From: G020344215 sp039586575
GTDB lineage: Bacteria > Gemmatimonadota > Gemmatimonadetes > Palauibacterales > KS3-K002
Direction of reading: 5' to 3'
DNA length: 64,000 nt
Assembly (NCBI GenBank): GCA_039586575.1
Contig: JBDHKD010000010.1
Span: forward strand, 15,472 to 79,471
The notes under the pieces are model-generated. The model saw nothing but the letters and a program-made list of their open reading frames with translations. It made no database searches and was not told the DNA's origin. Made by a program: the position numbers and the translations under genes. This document shows positions 50,334 to 59,055 of the stretch, piece by piece. Each line of letters starts with the position of its first letter. Positions within the stretch are counted from its first letter, which is position 1.

Positions 50334-52364
50334 ATGAGAACGCTAATGTCGGTAGAGCGGGGCACGATCGTTCACTACCTGAAGTGGTTGGTGGCCGTGC
50401 TGGCCGTTGTCACGGTGGTATTGCTGGCGAGAGCGGCGTTGAGTGACCCAGAGTTGACGCTCCCGATGGGCGGACCGGTTGCCGGTTGGCCGTCGTACGG
50501 CGGCGACGCCCTCGGTACACGCTACTCGCCGCTCAGCCAGATCAACCGCGAGAACGTCGAGCACCTGGAGGTGGCGTGGATCTATCGCACGGGCGATGTG
50601 TCAGACGGCACGCGCTATCCACGCGCGAGCTCCTTCGAAGCTACGCCGATATTGTTTGACGGCACGCTTTACTTCAGTACCCCATTCAGTCGCGTCGTCG
50701 CCTTGGATCCCCAAACCGGTGCCGAGCGCTGGACGTATGATCCGCGAATCGATCTCGAGGAGGGGTACTCCGAGAGCCTGGTTTCCCGCGGCGTAGAGGC
50801 GTGGACGGATCGGGAGGCTGTGGAAGGGGAGCCGTGTGGCAAGCGCATCTTCTTCGCCACGCTCGACGCCCGACTCCTTGCCCTGGATGCTGTGACCGGC
50901 CGACCCTGCGAGGGATTCGGCACGAACGGCGAGCAGGACCTGAAGATAGGGGTGGGAGAGGTCGAGATCGGAGAATACGAAGTCACCTCGCCGCCGGTGG
51001 CTGTTGGAGATGTCGTGGTCGTTGGCTCCGCTCAGGGTGACAATCGAAGGGTGGAGGTCGAGCACGGCGACCTCCGCGGATTCGATGCCCGCTCGGGCAC
51101 GCTACTCTGGACTTTCCAGCCGGTACCCAAGGCCCCGGATCGGCCGGGCTGGGCTGCCTGGCAGCCGGATCAGGCGCGTCGTACGGGGGCGGGGAACGCC
51201 TGGGCGCCGCTCGCCTCGGATCCCGAACGCGATCTCGTGTTCGCTCCCACGGGGAGCGCTGCGCCCGACTTCTATGGCGGGCAGCGCTTGGGGCCGAACG
51301 AGTTCGCCAACTCCGTCGTTGCGCTGCGGGCCTCGACCGGTGAGCTGGTCTGGCACTTCCAGGTCGTGCACCACGACCTGTGGGACTACGATATCGCCTC
51401 GCAGCCGACGGCGGTCTCAATCCGCAAAGAAGGGAGAGAGATCCCAGCCGTCGTTCAGGCTACGAAGATGGGCCACATCTTCGTGCTCCACCGCGAGACC
51501 GGCGAGCCGCTCTTTCCAATCGAGGAACGACACGTACCGGCCAGCACCGTGGAAGGTGAGGAGGCCTGGCCCACACAACCTTTCCCGGTCCTGCCGATGC
51601 CTCTAATGCCTGAACGGATGACGCCGGACTCGGCCTGGGGACTGACTCCCTGGGACAAGGGGAAATGCCGGGAAAAGATGGAGAGACTCGACTACGAAGG
51701 TATCTTCACCCCGCCCAGCCTCGGTGGCTCGCTCGAGTACCCGAGCATGATTGGAGGGGCCAACTGGGGCGGGATCGCCGTCGATCCGGTGCGACGGCTG
51801 CTGGTGGTCAATCTGAACCGCTTTGTAAGCTGGGTCCGACTCATCCCTCGAGACTCGTTCGACGCCGCGCGGCGCGCGCCCGACGCCGAGGGACAATTCA
51901 CCGCTCAGGCTGGAACGCCTTATGGCATGAACCGTGAAGCGGGGCTCGTTTCGCCCTGGGACATCCCTTGCTCTCCGCCTCCCTGGGGCAAGCTCGTAGC
52001 CGTCGGGCTGGATGACGGAGCGGTCAGGTGGGACGTGCCTTTGGGGACGATTCGTGACATCGCGCCGCTTCCCATTCCAATCAACTGGGGCACTCCCAAC
52101 CTTGGCGGTCCGATCATCACGGCAAGCGGTTTGGTATTCATCGGCGCGGCAATGGACGACTACCTGAGAGCCTTCGACTTGGAGAGTGGTGAGGAGTTGT
52201 GGAAGGGACGGCTGCCGGCGGGTGGGCAGGCGACTCCGATGACTTACAGGATGCGACCCGACGGTAAGCAGTACGTCGTCATCGCCGCAGGGGGTCACGC
52301 GGGGTTGGGTACTACGCTCGGCGACTACCTCGTTGCTTTCGCCCTACCGGACCCGGGCGAGTAG
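50334..52364 (+). CDS. PQQ-dependent quinoprotein dehydrogenase (membrane-anchored, GDH-like)
   Basis: A 676-residue protein with one N-terminal helix (WLVAVLAVVTVVLLARAAL) and an eight-bladed quinoprotein propeller. Family blocks: WPSYGGDALGTRYSPLSQIN (~55-74), WQVHHDLWDYD-type FQVVHHDLWDYDIASQP (~342-358), and GTPNLGGPIITASGLVFIGAA near the C-terminus. No c-type heme motif is present, so electrons would go to quinone or a separate cytochrome. The HDLWDYD block is shared with PQQ glucose dehydrogenases; the substrate alcohol or sugar cannot be fixed. Good GGAGG six bases before the ATG. Confidence 0.85.
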   Translation: MRTLMSVERGTIVHYLKWLVAVLAVVTVVLLARAALSDPELTLPMGGPVAGWPSYGGDALGTRYSPLSQINRENVEHLEVAWIYRTGDVSDGTRYPRASSFEATPILFDGTLYFSTPFSRVVALDPQTGAERWTYDPRIDLEEGYSESLVSRGVEAWTDREAVEGEPCGKRIFFATLDARLLALDAVTGRPCEGFGTNGEQDLKIGVGEVEIGEYEVTSPPVAVGDVVVVGSAQGDNRRVEVEHGDLRGFDARSGTLLWTFQPVPKAPDRPGWAAWQPDQARRTGAGNAWAPLASDPERDLVFAPTGSAAPDFYGGQRLGPNEFANSVVALRASTGELVWHFQVVHHDLWDYDIASQPTAVSIRKEGREIPAVVQATKMGHIFVLHRETGEPLFPIEERHVPASTVEGEEAWPTQPFPVLPMPLMPERMTPDSAWGLTPWDKGKCREKMERLDYEGIFTPPSLGGSLEYPSMIGGANWGGIAVDPVRRLLVVNLNRFVSWVRLIPRDSFDAARRAPDAEGQFTAQAGTPYGMNREAGLVSPWDIPCSPPPWGKLVAVGLDDGAVRWDVPLGTIRDIAPLPIPINWGTPNLGGPIITASGLVFIGAAMDDYLRAFDLESGEELWKGRLPAGGQATPMTYRMRPDGKQYVVIAAGGHAGLGTTLGDYLVAFALPDPGE

Positions 52365-52365
52365 C

Positions 52366-52533
52366 CTACCAGGTCGTCTCCTCCGCCTGCGGCTCCGCCT
52401 TCTCGCAGTCCTCGCAGTCGCGACCCAATTCCTCGCAAGGCACACCGTCGGCCTGCGCCTCGTCGCAGGGTGGGCAACCTGCCTCTACAGCCCCCTGCGC
52501 CTCGTTTCTCTTATCGGTCGCCCGATCGCTCAT
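52366..52533 (-). CDS. possible small cysteine-rich protein
   Basis: A 55-residue frame from the ATG at 52533, with GAGG upstream. It carries CPPC, a lone C, and a CEDC motif in an acidic, Glu/Asp/Ala-rich background (EAGCPPCDEAQADGVPC, then CEDCEKAEPQ). Cys pairs like these suit a zinc or Fe-S miniprotein or a disulfide redox peptide. It lies just after the stop of the PQQ dehydrogenase on the opposite strand. No family recognised, and codon support is limited, so it may not be expressed. Confidence 0.3.
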   Translation of the reverse strand: MSDRATDKRNEAQGAVEAGCPPCDEAQADGVPCEELGRDCEDCEKAEPQAEETTW

Positions 52534-53027
52534 GCCGCCTCGTCGTTGCTGGCGGGACCGCGGTCCCAGGAGTTCCACCTTCCGCGTCAAAGCAGAATCT
52601 AAGCCACTGCCACCCGGCTTGGAAAGCAACTCCTCATGAGGCTCTCGGCTGGGCCTGCACCCTCCCGACCTCGCACGGCCCGCCTCCTAGGTAACACGTG
52701 GCAATCTGGACCGGACGCAACACGTCGCTCTTGGGACAGGTTGGCCCGCGCCCGTCTAGGACCGTCCCGGACGGCTGCTCGGGCAGTTGGTCTAACTAAT
52801 TGCCACGCATAGAGATGGATGCCTGAGACTCTCGATCGATTCACTGGCACAGAATAGGCTTCAAGAACGAAGTGCTGAATCTGTTCTCGAGGTGTGGTGC
52901 GGGGGTTTAGTTAACTACGTTGACTATCGGTTGAGTTTTCAATACAGCGGTCGCCCCACCGCCGGACTCGCCAGCTCGCCGCCACTGCCGTCCTCGACCT
53001 CGAGGACGAGAGCTACGGGGGGCTACG
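52534..53027 (+). promoter_or_regulatory. regulatory region upstream of the MarR-Hdr/hydrogenase locus
   Basis: About 490 nt without a confident gene. It is more AT-rich near its right end than its surroundings. TTGACT at 52920-52925 and TACAGC at 52943-52948 (17-nt spacing) form a candidate promoter. Immediately upstream is the perfect palindrome TAGTTAACTA (52908-52917). TTAACTA, TTGACTA and TTGAGTT repeat at 52911, 52920 and 52931, and TAACTA recurs at 52793 inside an imperfect inverted repeat GGCAGTT/AATTGCC. A further perfect inverted repeat CCGTCC-C-GGACGG is at 52762-52774. These are plausible MarR operators; assignment is by pattern and position only. Confidence 0.45.
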
Positions 53028-53621
53028 ATGACGGCGATCGACCGGGCCCGGTTAATCCAGGATGTTCTGGGTAGCGCGCACATCTTCTCGTCGGCTGTCA
53101 ACGATCTCATGCAAAAACGGCTGCTCGCCATAACGGGGGAGCAGCTAACCTTCTCGCAGCTCAGGCTGCTCAAGCTTGTCGCGCTTACCGATTCCTACAA
53201 CATCAGCGATGTGGCCGCGTTTCTCGGGGTGAGCAACGCGGCTGCCAGCAAGGCCGTCGATCGTCTGGTGCGACGCCAGCTCCTCAAGCGCACGGAAGCT
53301 GTGGAGGATCGTCGCGCTGTCGAGCTCTCGCTCAGCGAAGCAGGCCGGCGCCTTCTTGACCAGTATGAGGCGCTCACCAAAGAAGTGTTGGCTGAGATCT
53401 TCGGCCGCTTCTCGTCTGAGGGACTGCGTGAGACCGCCAAGCTGTTGGATCAGCTCTCACTCAGCCTCGTCGACCACGAAGCGGGTGGCGACGAGATCTG
53501 CTTCCGCTGCGGCATCTATTTCCGTGAGAAGTGCTTGCTGCGGTCCAATGGTCCGCAGAGCTGTCACTTCCAGCTCCATAAGAGGAATAAAGCGTTACAC
53601 GACTCAGAGCCGAGTCGCTAG
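53028..53621 (+). CDS. MarR-family regulator with a C-terminal four-cysteine tail
   Basis: A 197-residue protein. Residues ~20-140 are a MarR winged helix-turn-helix: ALTDSYNISDVAAFLGVSNA, ASKAVDRLVRRQLLKRT and the wing EDRRAVELSLSEAGRR. A C-terminal extension carries C158, C161, C169 and C179 in the pattern CX2CX7CX9C (CFRCGIYFREKC, then SCHF). This could bind an Fe-S cluster or zinc and so sense redox or oxygen. Ordinary MarR proteins are about 140-150 residues and lack it. The hdrA gene starts 32 nt after its stop, making it the likely regulator of the hydrogenase operon and of itself. Confidence 0.85.
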   Translation: MTAIDRARLIQDVLGSAHIFSSAVNDLMQKRLLAITGEQLTFSQLRLLKLVALTDSYNISDVAAFLGVSNAAASKAVDRLVRRQLLKRTEAVEDRRAVELSLSEAGRRLLDQYEALTKEVLAEIFGRFSSEGLRETAKLLDQLSLSLVDHEAGGDEICFRCGIYFREKCLLRSNGPQSCHFQLHKRNKALHDSEPSR

Positions 53622-53653
53622 CGACGAGCCGATCGTGGCCAGGAGGTCGGAGA

Positions 53654-55657
53654 ATGGCACGAGATAAGACAGGGCCGAGCACAAATGGCGGACCGCGCAT
53701 TGGCGTCTACGTCTGCCACTGCGGTACCAACATCGCAGGCACCGTCGACGTCGAAAGAGTGACGAGGTACGCTTCCGAGCTGCCGGGTGTCGAGATCGCG
53801 AGGGACTACAAGTACATGTGCTCCGATCCGGGACAGGAGCTGATCAAACAGGACATCCGTGAGCACGGGCTCGACCGGGTCATCGTAGCCTCCTGCTCGC
53901 CGCAGCTGCACGAGAAGACCTTTCGCGATGCGACGGCCGATGGTGGGGTGAACCCCTACTTCTTCCACATGGTGAACATCCGCGAGCACGACTCGTGGGT
54001 ACACGTGGAGAGAGGGGCCGCCACCGACAAGGCCAAGGACCTCATCAGGGCTGCGGTCAAGCGCGTGCGCCACCACAAGGCGCTGGAGATCCGACGCGTT
54101 CCGGTACACAACGAGGTGCTGGTCGTGGGCGGCGGTATCGCCGGAATCCACGCGGCCCTCACGCTGGCCAACTCCGGTAAGCATGTCTACCTGGTCGAAC
54201 GCGAGCCGACCATCGGTGGGCACATGGCGAAGTTCGACAAAACTTTTCCCACCCTTGACTGCGCCGCCTGCATTTTGACGCCGAAGATGACGTCGGTGAA
54301 AGCGCACCCCAACATCACGCTGTGGACCCTTTCCGAGGTCTCGCAGGTGGGCGGCTACGTCGGGAACTACGAAGTCACCGTCACTCGCAAGCCGCGTTAC
54401 ATACTCGAAGACGTTTGCGTCGGTTGCCTGGAGTGCATCGAGAGCTGCGTCTACAAGAAGGGTAAGGTGCTCGACGACTTCAACCTCGGGCTCAGTACCC
54501 GCAAGCCCATCTTCATCCCCTTCCCACAGGCGGTGCCGCAGATACCGGTGATTGATCCGGAGACCTGTATCGAGTTCAAGAGCGGCAAGTGCAAGAAAAC
54601 CTGCGTCGCAGCATGTGCAGAGCGCAATGCCATCGACCTCAAGCAGGAAGAGCGGGTCGAGAAGATCAAGGTCGGAACCATAATCTTGGCGACCGGCTTC
54701 AAGACCTTCGATCCAAAACGCGTCCCTTACTACGGGCACGGCCATTACCCGAACGTTTACAGCGCCCTCGAAGTGGAGCGGCTGGTCAACTCAGCCGGGC
54801 CGACCGGTGGCGAGATCGTTCTGAAGAACGGCGAGAAACCCAAGGCCGTCGGCATCGTCCACTGCGTCGGCAGCCGCGACGAGAACACCAACCGCCACTG
54901 CTCTCGTGTGTGCTGCATGTACTCGTTGAAGCTGGCACACCTCATCAAGGAGAAGACCGAGGCCGAGGTCTACAACTTCTATATCGACATTCGCACACCC
55001 GGTAAGACTTTCGAGGAGTTCTACAACCGGGTCGCGGAAGAGGGGGTGCACTTCATTCGGGGCAAGGTCGCCGATGTCTATCCGGCGCTGAACGGCGACG
55101 ACCGCCTGATCCTGCAGGCGGAGGATACGCTGTTGGGGAGGGTACGGAAGATCCCCGTGGACATGGTCGTGCTCGCCGTGGGCCTCGAAGCTCAGGCGGA
55201 CGCCGAGGATGTGCGCCGCATGTTCAACATCACCTGCTCCGGCGGTGGCTGGTTCATGGAACGGCACCCGAAGCTGGCCCCTGTCAACACCTTCACCGAC
55301 GGCATCTTCCTCGCCGGGGCTTGCCAGGGACCGCGCGATATCCCGGACACGGTTGCCCAGGCCGGTGCGGCCGCGGCCGAGGCGCTGGCGCTGATCGACA
55401 CCGGGTACGTGGAGCTGGAGCCTAACACGGCCTACATCAGCGAAGAGGATTGCTCCGGCTGCAAGACGTGCGTGCCGCTGTGTCCGTATACGGCGATTTC
55501 ATTCCTGGAGGACAAGAAGAAGGCCGAGGTCAACGAGGTGCTCTGCAAGGGGTGCGGCGTGTGTGTAGCGGCCTGTCCGTCAGGATCCATCAAGCAGAAC
55601 CTGTTCGAAGACGACGCGATCTTCGAAGAGATCGAGGGGGTGCTGGCACATGCCTAA
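53654..55657 (+). CDS. hdrA: heterodisulfide reductase subunit A-like FAD/Fe-S protein
   Basis: A 667-residue flavoprotein; AGGAGG precedes the ATG. The HdrA N-terminal block is GVYVCHCGTNIAGTVDV (~17-33) with YMCSDPGQELI. The FAD dinucleotide motif is VVGGGIAGIHAA (~156-167). FDKTFPTLDCAACILTPKM (~197-215) is the HdrA signature. Fe-S motifs are the inserted CVGCLECIESC (~255) and CIEFKSGKCKKTC (~305), and two C-terminal ferredoxin motifs, CSGCKTCVPLCP (~601) and CKGCGVCVAACP (~631). HdrA is the site of flavin-based electron bifurcation in Hdr-Mvh complexes. The stop overlaps mvhD by 8 nt. Confidence 0.95.
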   Translation: MARDKTGPSTNGGPRIGVYVCHCGTNIAGTVDVERVTRYASELPGVEIARDYKYMCSDPGQELIKQDIREHGLDRVIVASCSPQLHEKTFRDATADGGVNPYFFHMVNIREHDSWVHVERGAATDKAKDLIRAAVKRVRHHKALEIRRVPVHNEVLVVGGGIAGIHAALTLANSGKHVYLVEREPTIGGHMAKFDKTFPTLDCAACILTPKMTSVKAHPNITLWTLSEVSQVGGYVGNYEVTVTRKPRYILEDVCVGCLECIESCVYKKGKVLDDFNLGLSTRKPIFIPFPQAVPQIPVIDPETCIEFKSGKCKKTCVAACAERNAIDLKQEERVEKIKVGTIILATGFKTFDPKRVPYYGHGHYPNVYSALEVERLVNSAGPTGGEIVLKNGEKPKAVGIVHCVGSRDENTNRHCSRVCCMYSLKLAHLIKEKTEAEVYNFYIDIRTPGKTFEEFYNRVAEEGVHFIRGKVADVYPALNGDDRLILQAEDTLLGRVRKIPVDMVVLAVGLEAQADAEDVRRMFNITCSGGGWFMERHPKLAPVNTFTDGIFLAGACQGPRDIPDTVAQAGAAAAEALALIDTGYVELEPNTAYISEEDCSGCKTCVPLCPYTAISFLEDKKKAEVNEVLCKGCGVCVAACPSGSIKQNLFEDDAIFEEIEGVLAHA

Positions 55658-56108
55658 GACCAAGAAAGACTTCGAGCCGAAGATCGTCGCCTTCTTCTGC
55701 AACTGGTGCACCTACCTCGCTGCCGACTTGGCGGGGACTTCGCGAATGAAGCACGCGCCCAATGCGCGCGTGATCCGCGTTATGTGCTCCGGTCGCGTGG
55801 ATCCTCAGTTCGTTATGGAAGCCTTCGCAAAGGGCGCGGACGGGGTGCTGATCGGCGGCTGTCATCCCGGCGATTGCCACTATCAGGAAGGCAATTACAA
55901 GGCGTTGCGTCAGTACACTCTACTCAAGCGGATGCTGGGCGAGATGGGAATCGAGGATGATCGCTTCCGCCTCGAGTGGATCTCTGCATCCGAGGCGGAC
56001 CGCCTGAAGTGGGTCATGGACGACATGGTGGAGAAATTGAGGGCCCTGGGGCCACTGCAACTCGATGTGCCGGCCGAAGCGTTCGCCCAGGAGGAGAGAG
56101 TCGCATGA
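55650..56108 (+). CDS. mvhD: MvhD-type [2Fe-2S] electron-transfer subunit
   Basis: A 152-residue protein of the hydrogenase delta-subunit family. Five conserved cysteines are seen: CNWC (~17-20), MCSGR (~46) and GGCHPGDCHY (~75-83). MvhD bridges the [NiFe]-hydrogenase and HdrA. It overlaps hdrA by 8 nt and mvhG by 4 nt, so the three genes are tightly coupled. The length fits the family. Confidence 0.95.
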   Translation: MPKTKKDFEPKIVAFFCNWCTYLAADLAGTSRMKHAPNARVIRVMCSGRVDPQFVMEAFAKGADGVLIGGCHPGDCHYQEGNYKALRQYTLLKRMLGEMGIEDDRFRLEWISASEADRLKWVMDDMVEKLRALGPLQLDVPAEAFAQEERVA

Positions 56109-57079
56109 GTGACAAGCCCAAAGTCGGATTCTACTGGTGCGCCTCCTGCGGCGGGTGTGAGGAGGCCGTTGTCGACCTCGCGGAGAAGGTGCTCGATGTG
56201 GTCGCGGCGGTAGACATCGTCTTCTGGCCGGTAGCGCTGGACTTCAAGCGCAAGAACGTCGAGGCGATGGGTGACGGTTCGATCCTGGCCATCTTCATCA
56301 ATGGCGCCATCCGTACGACCGAACAGGAAGAGCTGGCCCACCTGCTGCGCCGCAAGTCGCAGTTGGTGATCGCATTCGGGTCTTGCTCACACATGGGCGG
56401 GATCCCCGGGCTGGCCAACCTCTGGGACCGAAAGAGCATCTTCGAGACGGCTTACGTGGATGCGCCGAGCACGGAGAACCCGGACGGCGTGTATCCCAAG
56501 ACCGAACACAAGGAGAATGGTCACACTCTGACCCTGCCCGGCTTCTATGACACGGTACGCTCGCTCGACCAGGTGGTCGATGTGGACTACTACCTGCCGG
56601 GCTGCGCACCGACGCCCAAGCTCATCTGGGCGGCCCTCGAAACGCTATTGAGCGGAGATCTACCGCCCAAGGGCACGGTCATCGCACCCGACGTCGCGCT
56701 ATGCGACGAGTGCCCGCGTAAGGACTCGCGGCCCGCAGAGCTTACCCTGACGGAGTTCAAGCGGCCACACGAGGTGTTGATCGACGAAGACAAGTGCATG
56801 CTGGCTCAGGGTGTGCTGTGCATGGGGCCGGCCACCCGCGCCGGCTGCGAAGCTCAGTGCGTAAATGGCAACATGCCGTGCACGGGCTGCTTCGGTCCCA
56901 CGAGCCGAGTGAAAGATCAGGGTGGAAAGATTCTCTCCGCCGTGACTTCGATTATCGACAGCAAGGAACCCGAGAAGATCGAGCATATCGTAAGCAGCAT
57001 CGCCGATCCGATTGGGACGTTCTATCGCTACGGTTTGCCTGCTTCGCTGCTGCGACGGAGGAGGCTGGAGGCGAGCTGA
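56105..57079 (+). CDS. mvhG: group 3c [NiFe]-hydrogenase small subunit
   Basis: A 324-residue Fe-S protein. The proximal-cluster cysteines are in FYWCASCGGCEE (C12, C15, C18), with further ligands in FGSCSHMGG and LPGCAPTP. Two more clusters are indicated by CDECPRKD and CMLAQGVLCMGPATRAGCEA, then CTGCFGP. There is no Tat leader, as expected for a cytoplasmic hydrogenase. It overlaps mvhD by 4 nt. The matching large subunit is about 5 kb further downstream, past three signalling genes and hdrCB. Confidence 0.93.
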   Translation: MSDKPKVGFYWCASCGGCEEAVVDLAEKVLDVVAAVDIVFWPVALDFKRKNVEAMGDGSILAIFINGAIRTTEQEELAHLLRRKSQLVIAFGSCSHMGGIPGLANLWDRKSIFETAYVDAPSTENPDGVYPKTEHKENGHTLTLPGFYDTVRSLDQVVDVDYYLPGCAPTPKLIWAALETLLSGDLPPKGTVIAPDVALCDECPRKDSRPAELTLTEFKRPHEVLIDEDKCMLAQGVLCMGPATRAGCEAQCVNGNMPCTGCFGPTSRVKDQGGKILSAVTSIIDSKEPEKIEHIVSSIADPIGTFYRYGLPASLLRRRRLEAS

Positions 57080-57122
57080 GTGTTCGCCCGCGAAGCAAAA
57101 GGTCGAGGGTAGGTACTCGTTA

Positions 57123-59051
57123 GTGGCCATAAGGCGGATCGCCGTCAGGCTCACGTTGAGCTTCCTGCTGATCATCGTGATCATCAGCGCGATCTTCAGC
57201 GTCGTAGGCATCCGCTTCATCGGCAGCCGGGTCATCGCCGAGGCTCAGAGCCGAGTTGAGACCGATCTCAACTCGGCTCGCGAAATCTACCTGGCCCACT
57301 TGAGCGACGTCTACGACGTGGTTCGCTTCACCGCCAACCGCTTCTTTCTGAAAGACGCTTTGTTGAGCGGCGAACTCGAGCGAGCCACGGCCGAGCTCGA
57401 GCGAACCTGGAACTGGGAGCGGCTCGATCTCCTCACCGTCACGGACCGGCGGGGAATCGTCCTGCTCAGGGCGACGAACCCCGACGTCGTCGGCGACAGC
57501 CAGATTGCTGACGATCTGGTCAACGCGGTGCTAGCACGTAAAGAGCCGGTCGCGGCAACCGCCATCGTGCCCGCGGAGGTTCTGCAGAAGGAATGCCCAC
57601 GCGTAGCGGAGCGGGCGTTTTGTGAGTTCGTCGAGACGCCCGGAGCGCGCACCAGGCAGGAGACCGAGCAATCCGCCGGGATGATGTTGAAGTCGGCGGC
57701 TCCGATTCTCGACTACGACGGCAACGTGATCGGTGTCCTGTACGGCGGCGTGTTGCTGAACCGGAGTTTCGATGTCGTCGACAAGATCAAGGAGACCGTC
57801 TTCCGAGGCGTAGTCTACAAGGGGAAGGACTTCGGGGCGGCGACTATCTTCGAGGACGACGTCAGGATATCGACCAACTACCGGGATGAAAGCGGAGGGC
57901 GCGGAGTCGGGACTCGCGTCGCCGAGGAGGTCTACAACCGGGTGGTGAGAGAAGGGGGTCGGTATATCGGCCGCTCTTTTGTCGTCGACAGCTGGTACAT
58001 AGCCGCCTATGAGCCCATCCGCGACATCCGCGGCCAAGCAATCGGAATCCTCGGCGTCGGTATCCTCGAGGGGCCGTACATCGACCTCAGGCGCCGGACC
58101 AGCTTGCTCTTCCTGGCCATTACGCTGGGTGGCGCCCTGCTGACGATCGGCCTGTCGTACCTCATCTCGAAGCGGCTCGCTGTCCCAATACGAAGACTGT
58201 TGTCAGCCTCGCGCGAGGTGGCCCACGGGAACCTCGACGCGCAGGTGACGGTCGCCTCGAATGGTGAGCTGGCTGACCTGGCCCAGGCCTTCAACTACAT
58301 GGCGTCCGCGCTGAAGACGCGCGACGAGAAATTGAGGGAGTTCGCCAAGAGCAAGATCAGGGAGTCGGAGCGGTTGGCCATCATCGGCCAACTGGCCGCC
58401 GACGTGGCGCACGAGATCAACAACCCGCTCCAGGGCATAGTCGCGTATTCCCACTTGCTGTTGGAAAAGATGGCCCCGGACGACAAGCGGCTCCCCTTGG
58501 CCGAGAAGATCGTCAAACAGGCCACGCGTTGCACGACCATCATTCGCGGCCTCTTGGATTTCTCTCGTCCCCAGAAGCCCCAAAAGAAGTTGTCCAATGT
58601 CAACACGTTGATCGAGGAGTGCCTGTCGCTGGTGGAAAACCAGGCCGTGTTCCACAACATCGAGGTCGTCAAGCACACTAACGGTGCCCTGCCGATGGTC
58701 GTCGTCGACCCCTCACAGATGCAGCAGGTGTTCATCAACCTGATCATCAACGCTGCCGAGGCCATGGATGGTAATGGCACCTTGACCGTAGGTACGCGAT
58801 ACGACCCAGACCTCCAGGTCATCGAGATCGAAGTCGCCGATACAGGCCACGGGATCGAGCAGGATGACTTGGAACGAATCTTCGATCCCTTCTTCACGAC
58901 CAAGGAGGTGGGTCACGGTACGGGCCTCGGGCTCGCCATTAGTTACGGGATCATCAGGGAGCACGAAGGGACTATTTCGGTGGCTAGCGAGGTCGGCAGG
59001 GGAACCACGTTCATCGTCCGACTTCCGGCCACGGCGGAGGAGGGGCAGTAG
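57123..59051 (+). CDS. membrane sensor histidine kinase inside the hydrogenase operon
   Basis: A 642-residue kinase from GTG 57123, 43 nt after mvhG. Helix 1 (~7-29), an extracytoplasmic Cache-type sensor (~36-320), helix 2 (~328-350), HAMP (KRLAVPIRRLLSASREVAHG), HisKA with phospho-acceptor H430 in VAHEINNPLQ, and an HATPase domain with N-box INLIINAAEAM and G-box GTGLGLAIS. There is no receiver or output domain in this protein. The next two genes supply receivers. The sensor domain lies outside the membrane, so it would report an external signal to the hydrogenase genes. Confidence 0.92.
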   Translation: MAIRRIAVRLTLSFLLIIVIISAIFSVVGIRFIGSRVIAEAQSRVETDLNSAREIYLAHLSDVYDVVRFTANRFFLKDALLSGELERATAELERTWNWERLDLLTVTDRRGIVLLRATNPDVVGDSQIADDLVNAVLARKEPVAATAIVPAEVLQKECPRVAERAFCEFVETPGARTRQETEQSAGMMLKSAAPILDYDGNVIGVLYGGVLLNRSFDVVDKIKETVFRGVVYKGKDFGAATIFEDDVRISTNYRDESGGRGVGTRVAEEVYNRVVREGGRYIGRSFVVDSWYIAAYEPIRDIRGQAIGILGVGILEGPYIDLRRRTSLLFLAITLGGALLTIGLSYLISKRLAVPIRRLLSASREVAHGNLDAQVTVASNGELADLAQAFNYMASALKTRDEKLREFAKSKIRESERLAIIGQLAADVAHEINNPLQGIVAYSHLLLEKMAPDDKRLPLAEKIVKQATRCTTIIRGLLDFSRPQKPQKKLSNVNTLIEECLSLVENQAVFHNIEVVKHTNGALPMVVVDPSQMQQVFINLIINAAEAMDGNGTLTVGTRYDPDLQVIEIEVADTGHGIEQDDLERIFDPFFTTKEVGHGTGLGLAISYGIIREHEGTISVASEVGRGTTFIVRLPATAEEGQ

Positions 59052-59055
59052 GGCA

